DNA of 10,260 nt, taken from contig DASWHR010000131.1 in the NCBI GenBank assembly GCA_036398095.1, positions 1-10,260 on the forward strand, in the 5' to 3' direction. The notes beneath the pieces were generated by a model, which made no database searches, was not told where the DNA came from, and was given only the letters and a program-made list of their open reading frames with translations. Position numbers and translations under genes: made by a program. The DNA is from DASWHR01 sp036398095 (GTDB taxonomy: Bacteria > Actinomycetota > AC-67). Positions within the stretch are counted from its first letter, which is position 1; each line of letters starts with the position of its first letter. Below, in pieces: positions 5,289-10,260 of the stretch.

Positions 5289-7918
5289 ACGACGTCGAAC
5301 AATTCGCGGCCGGCTACTCGTTTCCGCTCGACGAGTTTCAGGCGAAGGCATGCGAATCGCTGGCGCGCGGCCGCTCCGTCCTGGTCTGCGCCCCGACCGG
5401 CGCCGGCAAGACGGTCGTCGGCGAATTCGCCGTTCACCTGGCGATGGAGCGCGGGCGCAAGACCTTCTACACGACGCCCCTCAAGGCGCTGTCGAACCAA
5501 AAGTTCGGCGACTTCATCGCGCGGCACGGCGCGGAACGCGTCGGCTTGCTGACCGGCGACAACTCGATCAACGGCGAAGCGCCTGCCGTCGTGATGACGA
5601 CCGAGGTCCTGCGCAACATGCTCTACGAAGACTCTCCCACGCTCAAGGGCCTCGGCTTCGTGGTGCTGGACGAGGTTCACTACTTGCAGGACGCCTACCG
5701 CGGCGCGGTCTGGGAAGAGGTGCTCATCCACCTGCCCTCATCGGTGCAGGTCGTCGCGCTGTCGGCGACGGTGTCGAACGCGGAAGAGTTCGGCGACTGG
5801 CTGCGCGCGGTCCGCGGCACCATGGACGTCGTGATCGAAGAGGCGCGTCCGGTGCCGCTCGAACATCACTACATGGTCGGCAACCAGGTTTCGCCGACCT
5901 TCACCGGTGAGGGCAACAACCGCCGGCCGAACCCGCAGCTCAAGAAGATGAGCGTGACCGCCGATCGGCGGCGGCGCGGCCGCGACCACATGCGCGCGCG
6001 ACGCGCGATTCCGCGCCGCGAAGAAGTCGTCGAGATGCTCGACGATCGCGGGTTGCTCCCCGCGATCTACTTCATCTTCTCGCGCAACGGCTGCGATCAG
6101 GCGGTGCGGCAACTGCTGGCCGGCCCGGCGCGGCTGACGACGCCGGAGGAAGCCGAGCGGATTCGCGAATATCTGGAGCTTCGCGCCGAGATGCTTCCCG
6201 ACGCCGACCTGGACGTGCTCGGATACGACGACTGGCGCGAAGGATTGATGCGCGGCGTCTCCTCGCATCACGCCGGACTGATCCCGCTGTTCAAAGAAAC
6301 CGTCGAAGAGCTGTTCGAGCGGGGACTGGTGAAAGTCGTGTTCGCGACCGAGACGCTCTCGCTGGGGATCAACATGCCGGCGAAGACGGTCGTGATCGAA
6401 AAGCTGATCAAGTTCACCGGCGAGAAACACGAGCTGATGACGGCCGGGGAATACACGCAACTGACCGGCCGCGCCGGCCGTCGCGGCATCGACCCGGTCG
6501 GCCATGCCGTCGTGCTGTTCCAGCCGGACGTGCCGTTCGAGCGCGTCGCCGCGCTGGTCGGCGCACGCACGTATCAGCTTCGATCGTCGTTCCGGCCGTC
6601 CTACAACATGGCCGTCAATCTTGCACGCACCTACTCGGTTCCCCAGGCGCTCGCGCTGATCGAGAAGTCCTTCGCGCAGTTTCTCGTCGAGAAACAGTCC
6701 GCCGGGTTGCAGGCGCAGGTGGGACGGAGCGACACGTTCCTGGCCGGCTATCGCGACCGGACGGCGTGCGACCGGGGCGACTTCGACGAGTACTGGTCGC
6801 TGGTCCGGCGCGTCCGCGAGCAGGAGCGTGACGACGACGACGGCGAGGCCCAGCGCGAGTCAGAGCGGATCCTGTCGCGGCTGCGGCTGGGCGACGTCGT
6901 GCGGCTCGGCGGCCGCGGGCGCGGCGTGCTGGCGGTTGTGGTGGTGCGCCGCGGCGGCGCGCCGATGGCCCTGACGGCGTCGGACGCGATGAAGCGGCTC
7001 TCCGCGCGCGACGTGCTGGGGGAGCGACCCGTCCTCGGCCGGATCGAGTTGCCGCGCCGCTATCCGTGGAAGCACAAGGAGCGCGGCGAGGTCCTGGCCT
7101 CATTGAAGCGATTCCAGCCGCCGCCGGAGGCGGCCGGGCCGCCGGATACCCCCGGGCCGCCCGATGCGGCCGAGCCGGCGTCGCCGCAGGCCGACCTGCC
7201 CGCGGGGAGCGTCTGGGAAGCGATCCGCGCGCATCCCTGCCACGAGTGTCCCGACCGCGCCGAGCACGAGCGCTGGGCGGCGCGCGTGGACGATCTGACC
7301 AAGGAGCTTGCGACGCAGCGCCGGCGTTTGCGCACCCGAACCGAGGGGCTCGCGCGCACGTTCGAACGCGTCGTGTCGGTCCTGCGCGAGACCGGGTATC
7401 TGCGCGAAGAAGGCGGCTTGACCGACAAGGGCGACCGGCTCAGTCGCATCTACAACGAAGGTGATCTGCTGGTCGCCGAAGTCTTGGACAACGAGATCCT
7501 GCACGGACTGGAGATCCCCGATCTTGCCGGTGCGGTCTCGTGCCTGGTGTATTCCGCACGCGGCCTGGCCGTCGAACCGGCATGGCCGAACGAGACCGTC
7601 CGGCAGGCCTATATCAAGATCCGCCGCCTGTGGCGGGAGATCGAAAAGACCGAGGAGCGGCACGGCTTGGCGCTCACGCGCGAACCCGAACCGGGGTTCG
7701 TCGATGCGATCCACGCGTGGACCGACGGCGAACCGCTCGAAGAGGTTCTTGCCTTCGCCGAGATGTCGCCCGGCGACTTCGTGCGCTCGGCCAAGCAGGT
7801 CTGGGATCTGCTGCGCCAGCTCGCCGAGGTCGCGACCGGCGACGAGTTGCGCGGTCGGTGCCGCAAGGCGGCCGACCAGATCTACCGCGGCGTCATCGCA
7901 TACTCCGGCGCGCTGTAG
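5285..7918 (+). CDS. helY: HelY-like Ski2/Mtr4-family ATP-dependent helicase
   Basis: An 877-residue superfamily 2 helicase of the Ski2/Mtr4 type, thought to unwind RNA 3' to 5'. Motifs in order: CAPTGAGKT (35-43, Walker A), TTPLKALSNQK (63-73), TGD (90-92), VLDEVHYL (127-134, DEVH box), SATVSN (160-165), SSHHAGL (326-332), FATETLSLGINMPA (353-366) and QLTGRAGRRGID (392-403). The DSHCT-type helical C-terminus spans about 720-877. Between core and tail are a beta/SH3-like insert (~534-600) and a proline-rich linker (~611-639), followed by HPCHECPDR (650-658). The GTG at 5285 overlaps the kinase TGA (GTGA), and an upstream in-frame extension to 4724 is rejected because it lies over the lipid kinase. 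There is no strong Shine-Dalgarno, so coupled translation is likely. Linkage to tatC is the actinobacterial order. The core is intact. Confidence 0.95.
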   Translation: MNDVEQFAAGYSFPLDEFQAKACESLARGRSVLVCAPTGAGKTVVGEFAVHLAMERGRKTFYTTPLKALSNQKFGDFIARHGAERVGLLTGDNSINGEAPAVVMTTEVLRNMLYEDSPTLKGLGFVVLDEVHYLQDAYRGAVWEEVLIHLPSSVQVVALSATVSNAEEFGDWLRAVRGTMDVVIEEARPVPLEHHYMVGNQVSPTFTGEGNNRRPNPQLKKMSVTADRRRRGRDHMRARRAIPRREEVVEMLDDRGLLPAIYFIFSRNGCDQAVRQLLAGPARLTTPEEAERIREYLELRAEMLPDADLDVLGYDDWREGLMRGVSSHHAGLIPLFKETVEELFERGLVKVVFATETLSLGINMPAKTVVIEKLIKFTGEKHELMTAGEYTQLTGRAGRRGIDPVGHAVVLFQPDVPFERVAALVGARTYQLRSSFRPSYNMAVNLARTYSVPQALALIEKSFAQFLVEKQSAGLQAQVGRSDTFLAGYRDRTACDRGDFDEYWSLVRRVREQERDDDDGEAQRESERILSRLRLGDVVRLGGRGRGVLAVVVVRRGGAPMALTASDAMKRLSARDVLGERPVLGRIELPRRYPWKHKERGEVLASLKRFQPPPEAAGPPDTPGPPDAAEPASPQADLPAGSVWEAIRAHPCHECPDRAEHERWAARVDDLTKELATQRRRLRTRTEGLARTFERVVSVLRETGYLREEGGLTDKGDRLSRIYNEGDLLVAEVLDNEILHGLEIPDLAGAVSCLVYSARGLAVEPAWPNETVRQAYIKIRRLWREIEKTEERHGLALTREPEPGFVDAIHAWTDGEPLEEVLAFAEMSPGDFVRSAKQVWDLLRQLAEVATGDELRGRCRKAADQIYRGVIAYSGAL

Positions 7919-8045
7919 TTGCCGGCGTGCAGACGCTGAGTCGGGCATTTGTCGCTAACCGGACAGCGTTGAGGTCCCGCTTTACCGTCTTCCCCGGGAT
8001 GCGGCGAAGGGATCGAGCGGGGGAAGGGCGAAATGGAAAGGCAAG
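7919..8045. other. Spacer between the helicase and the secreted repeat protein
   Basis: The spacer holds a possible hairpin, CTTCCCC (7989-7995) with GGGGAAG (8020-8026), a 7-bp stem around a 24-base loop, in the probable leader of the next gene. No T-run follows, so it is a poor terminator. GGAAAGG at 8035-8041 is the likely ribosome site, four bases before the ATG at 8046. No clear promoter was found. Confidence 0.4.
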
Positions 8046-9320
8046 ATGCGACCAGGGATCCGTCTTGTGCGCACCGCCATAGCCGGCGGCTTGCTGTGTG
8101 CGCTCACGATCATGCCGGGGCGCGCCGCGACTGCGGGACCGATGATCTGGCACACCCCGGTCCCGTACGCGGGCGCGGGGACGGCGATCGGCGTGACGGC
8201 GCAGGCGACGTGCGACGCGCCTTGCACGGCGCGCATCTTCTACCGCACGACCGTCGCGGAAGCGCCGGCCGACCTCTTCACGCGCGACGATCCGACCTGG
8301 GCGAGCCTGACGATGGGCCGCGACCCCGGGATCAATCTCGGAACGCAAACCGTGTTCTCGTTCTTCGTCACCCTTCCCGGGTCGGTCGCCGACTCGCGCG
8401 GAGTCGACTACATCATCAAGGTGATCGACGGAGCAGCCGTCTCTTGGTCGCCCGGATCGCCCGCGCTGCTCGGCGGCGGCCTCAGCAGCGGCTACCGCAG
8501 CGGCGCGCATCACGTGTTCGTCGCGGCGCCGACCTCGATCACGCACGCGCCGGTCGCGACGGCCACCTACCGCACCTCGATCCCGATCCGCGTCGATGCC
8601 AACTGCCCATCCGCCTGCAGCGGCACGCTGTTCTTCCGGCGGACCGGCTTGCTGCAGCCGACGTTCCTCGGCGGTGACGATCCCGGCTCCAACCCGACCG
8701 ACGGCGCCGACGTGCAGTGGAACGCGATCAGCATGAACCTGACCGCGGTCAACAACTCGTTCCAGCAATACGGCGCCGGCCTCTACACCTTCACTGCGCA
8801 GATCCCGTCGGCATACGTGGACACGCGCGGTGTCGATTACGCGGTGCGCGTCTCCGACGGCCGGACCAAGAGCTACTGGCCGGGAACGGTCTACAACGGC
8901 TACGCAGCGCCGTCGGACGGGACGCGCTTCGGATGGCAGCACGTGCACGTGGTCAATCCGGCGCTGGCCTGGCACGCGCAGGTGCAATACTCCACGACCC
9001 GCGCGACCCCGCTGAGCCTGCAGTTCCAGGCGCTGTGCTGGACCGAGGCCTGCTCGGCGCAGATCCGCTACCACACCTTCGGCGGACCGATCGTGATCGC
9101 CGCGATGAGCCAGACGACGGTCACGTTCGTCGGCGGGGCGAAGCTGATCACCTACGGATACACGGTGCCGGCCTCGTCGGTGGTGGCGCCGACCCTGTCC
9201 TACGTGTTCCGCTTCACCGACGGCTACACGACCACTTTCTCGCCGGGCTCGGCCTACAACGGCTACTACGTTAAGCTCGACGGCGCCCAGACGGGCGAGT
9301 ATCAAGTCGTGGTTCTGTAG
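8046..9320 (+). CDS. Secreted protein of three tandem beta-sandwich-like repeats
   Basis: A 424-residue protein with an N-terminal signal peptide: basic n-region, hydrophobic core at ~10-23, likely cut after GRAATA near residue 30. There is no twin-arginine pair, so the Sec route is expected. The mature part is three repeats of ~115-140 residues. Each begins with a His-Ala/Thr-x-Val strand (36-39, 167-170, 310-313), has a close Cys pair (56/60, 187/191, 331/336), and ends in a strand plus D-G and an S/T-x-x-P-G-S/T turn (DG 128-129, SWSPGS 133-138; DG 271-272, SYWPGT 276-281; DG 392-393, TFSPGS 397-402). RGVDY occurs in repeats 1 and 2 (118-122, 261-265) and is replaced in repeat 3. YNGY follows the turn in repeats 2 and 3. 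Gly/Ser/Thr richness and alternating hydrophobicity suggest Ig- or fibronectin-III-like beta sandwiches. No catalytic motif or sorting signal is seen. Adhesion or cell-surface binding is a guess. Confidence 0.85.
   Translation: MRPGIRLVRTAIAGGLLCALTIMPGRAATAGPMIWHTPVPYAGAGTAIGVTAQATCDAPCTARIFYRTTVAEAPADLFTRDDPTWASLTMGRDPGINLGTQTVFSFFVTLPGSVADSRGVDYIIKVIDGAAVSWSPGSPALLGGGLSSGYRSGAHHVFVAAPTSITHAPVATATYRTSIPIRVDANCPSACSGTLFFRRTGLLQPTFLGGDDPGSNPTDGADVQWNAISMNLTAVNNSFQQYGAGLYTFTAQIPSAYVDTRGVDYAVRVSDGRTKSYWPGTVYNGYAAPSDGTRFGWQHVHVVNPALAWHAQVQYSTTRATPLSLQFQALCWTEACSAQIRYHTFGGPIVIAAMSQTTVTFVGGAKLITYGYTVPASSVVAPTLSYVFRFTDGYTTTFSPGSAYNGYYVKLDGAQTGEYQVVVL
8148..9317 (+). repeat. Three protein-level tandem repeats in the secreted protein
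   Basis: Approximate units are 8148-8528, 8541-8957 and 8967-9317, set by the shared His start, Cys pair, D-G and P-G turn. The DNA copies are strongly diverged, so the duplication is old. Unit 2 has an insertion of roughly 15-20 residues after its Cys pair, rich in Gly/Asp/Asn (209-224). Unit 3 is the most divergent, with one extra residue between its cysteines. Confidence 0.7.
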
Positions 9321-9366
9321 CACCCCGCTTTTGCATTGGCGCGCCGGCGACGGTGAAATCGCCGCG

Positions 9367-10260
9367 ATGACTCTTCCGGATCTCACCTCCCTGCTGGGCG
9401 CGGACTCGGTCTCCACCGATCCCATCGACCTGGCCGCCCACGCGCACGACTGGTGGCCCGATGCGCTGCTGCGCGAGCGGTCCGGCGAGACGCTCACGCT
9501 ACCGGTCGCGGTCATCCGACCATCCTCGGCCGAGCAGGTCGCCTCAACGCTTCGCTGGGCCTCGGCTGCAGGCACGCCGGTGGTGCCGTTCGGCGGGGGC
9601 TCGGGCGTGTGCGGCGCCGCGCAAGCCGTCGCCGGCGCGATCGCGCTCGACACCCGCCGTCTCGATCGCATCCAGATCGACGAGACCGCGTTGACGGTCG
9701 TCGCCGGCGCCGGCGTGATGGGATCGGTGCTCGAGGCCGCCTTGAACGAGCGCGGCTTGACGCTGGGGCACTATCCGCAGTCGATCGAGATCTCAACCGT
9801 CGGCGGATGGTGCGCGACGCGCGGCGCCGGCCAGAAGTCGAGCGCCTACGGGCGCATCGACGACATGGTGCTCGGCATGGAGGTGGCCCTGGCCGGCGGC
9901 GACCTGGTGCGCTTCCCGGCGCGCGCAGGCACCAGCGCCGGCCCCGACCTGATGCGCGTGTTCCTCGGGAGCGAAGGCACGCTCGGCGTGATCACCGAGG
10001 CGACGCTGCGCCTGCACCCGCAGCCGTCGGAGGCGTCCCACGCCGCCTTCGGGTTCGAGCGCTTCGAAGACGGCCTGGACGCGTTGCGCCTGCTCGCGCG
10101 CGCAGGCGCGCTGCCGGCCGTCGCGCGTCTCTACGACGAGGCGGACGCGGCCATCGCGTTTCGTGACCGCGCGCCGGGCGGCAGCGTGCTGATCGTGCGC
10201 TTCGAAGGCGATGACGGGCCGGTCGCGGCCGCTCGTCGCGACGCGGCGCTCGGCATGCTG
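9367..10260 (+). CDS. FAD-binding oxidase, alkyl-DHAP synthase (AGPS)-like (partial)
   Basis: The first 298 codons of a flavin enzyme of the FAD_binding_4 (PCMH) group; the frame is open at the right edge. It shows PVVPFGGGSGV (71-81), the FAD pyrophosphate loop, then GHYPQS (134-139), STVGGW (143-148), TRGAGQKSSAYGRIDDM (151-167) and GSEGTLGVITEATLRLHP (201-218). The GHYPQS...TVGGW...AYGRIDD series is closest to bacterial AGPS-like proteins, which in eukaryotes make the ether bond of ether lipids from acyl-DHAP; glycolate or D-lactate dehydrogenases share the fold but usually differ there. Bacterial members are often about 500-550 residues, so the substrate-binding C-terminal part is mostly missing and substrate cannot be judged. 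The start at ATG 9367 has only a weak GGTGA ten bases upstream. It may share a transcript with the preceding gene (46-base gap), which contains a weak CGGCGA/TCGCCG hairpin. Confidence 0.9.
   Translation, partial: MTLPDLTSLLGADSVSTDPIDLAAHAHDWWPDALLRERSGETLTLPVAVIRPSSAEQVASTLRWASAAGTPVVPFGGGSGVCGAAQAVAGAIALDTRRLDRIQIDETALTVVAGAGVMGSVLEAALNERGLTLGHYPQSIEISTVGGWCATRGAGQKSSAYGRIDDMVLGMEVALAGGDLVRFPARAGTSAGPDLMRVFLGSEGTLGVITEATLRLHPQPSEASHAAFGFERFEDGLDALRLLARAGALPAVARLYDEADAAIAFRDRAPGGSVLIVRFEGDDGPVAAARRDAALGML

Noticed and set aside
4359..5351. 330-codon minus-strand frame over the lipid kinase
   Set aside because: It is antisense to a gene with clear family motifs and has no recognisable product.
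9345..9364. CGGCGA/TCGCCG hairpin as a terminator before the oxidase gene
   Set aside because: The stem is only six base pairs with an 8-base loop and no T-run, and it ends three bases before the oxidase ATG, so chance pairing in GC-rich DNA is as likely.
7893..9671. 592-codon open frame on the minus strand
   Set aside because: It is antisense to the secreted repeat protein and to the start of the oxidase. The product is Arg-rich and low-complexity with no domain, as expected for an antisense frame in high-GC DNA.
9453..10166. 237-codon plus-strand frame over the oxidase
   Set aside because: The frame starting at 9367 holds all the FAD-binding motifs and simply has no stop before the window ends; this frame is an Arg-rich shadow.
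1..10260. CRISPR array, tRNA, rRNA, insertion sequence, phage or defence gene cluster
   Set aside because: No regularly spaced repeats, no cloverleaf or rRNA-like sequence, and no transposase, nuclease or integrase motif was seen on either strand.

Overview
The window is high-GC DNA with strong codon bias, little intergenic space and frequent GTG starts (six of the ten genes called). It most likely comes from an uncultured actinobacterium or a close relative. The main reason is the run tatA - tatC - lipid kinase - HelY-type helicase. This matches the tatA-tatC-helY order known from Actinomycetota such as Mycobacterium, and the helicase is a clear HelY/Ski2-Mtr4 type. TAGAAT -10 elements, one of them placed so that the transcript would begin at a GTG codon (leaderless), fit the same group. 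No rRNA, tRNA, CRISPR, insertion sequence or phage gene was seen, so the stretch looks like ordinary chromosome.

Layout. On the minus strand, positions 1-1516 hold a membrane-bound PAS sensor histidine kinase. Its stop codon overlaps the ATG of a possible downstream gene that runs off the left edge. A 228-base divergent spacer separates the kinase from a plus-strand gene for a membrane-anchored or secreted muramidase-like (glucosaminidase/lysozyme-fold) enzyme, which is followed by a short GC hairpin. After a 266-base gap comes a small CxxC/CxxC zinc-ribbon protein, then a small one-helix membrane protein with a coiled-coil tail. The latter is preceded by a tandem 12-base repeat and a leaderless-type promoter.

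Next is the core operon: tatA with its own extended -10 promoter and strong ribosome site, then tatC (27-base gap), a diacylglycerol-kinase-family lipid kinase (4-base gap), and the helicase, whose GTG overlaps the kinase stop. The tight spacing argues for co-transcription. The Tat genes supply the twin-arginine protein export pore, the kinase acts on membrane lipid, and the helicase on RNA; why they are linked is not explained by their functions.

Beyond the operon lies a secreted protein built of three tandem beta-sandwich-like repeats, each with a close cysteine pair. Last is the N-terminal ~300 residues of an FAD-dependent oxidase of the alkyl-DHAP synthase (AGPS)-like group, cut by the right edge.

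No convincing new multi-gene system was found. The points most worth a second look are the small membrane protein next to tatA, the repeat-plus-leaderless promoter in front of it, the three-repeat secreted protein, the possible kinase partner gene at the left edge, and the AGPS-like oxidase.
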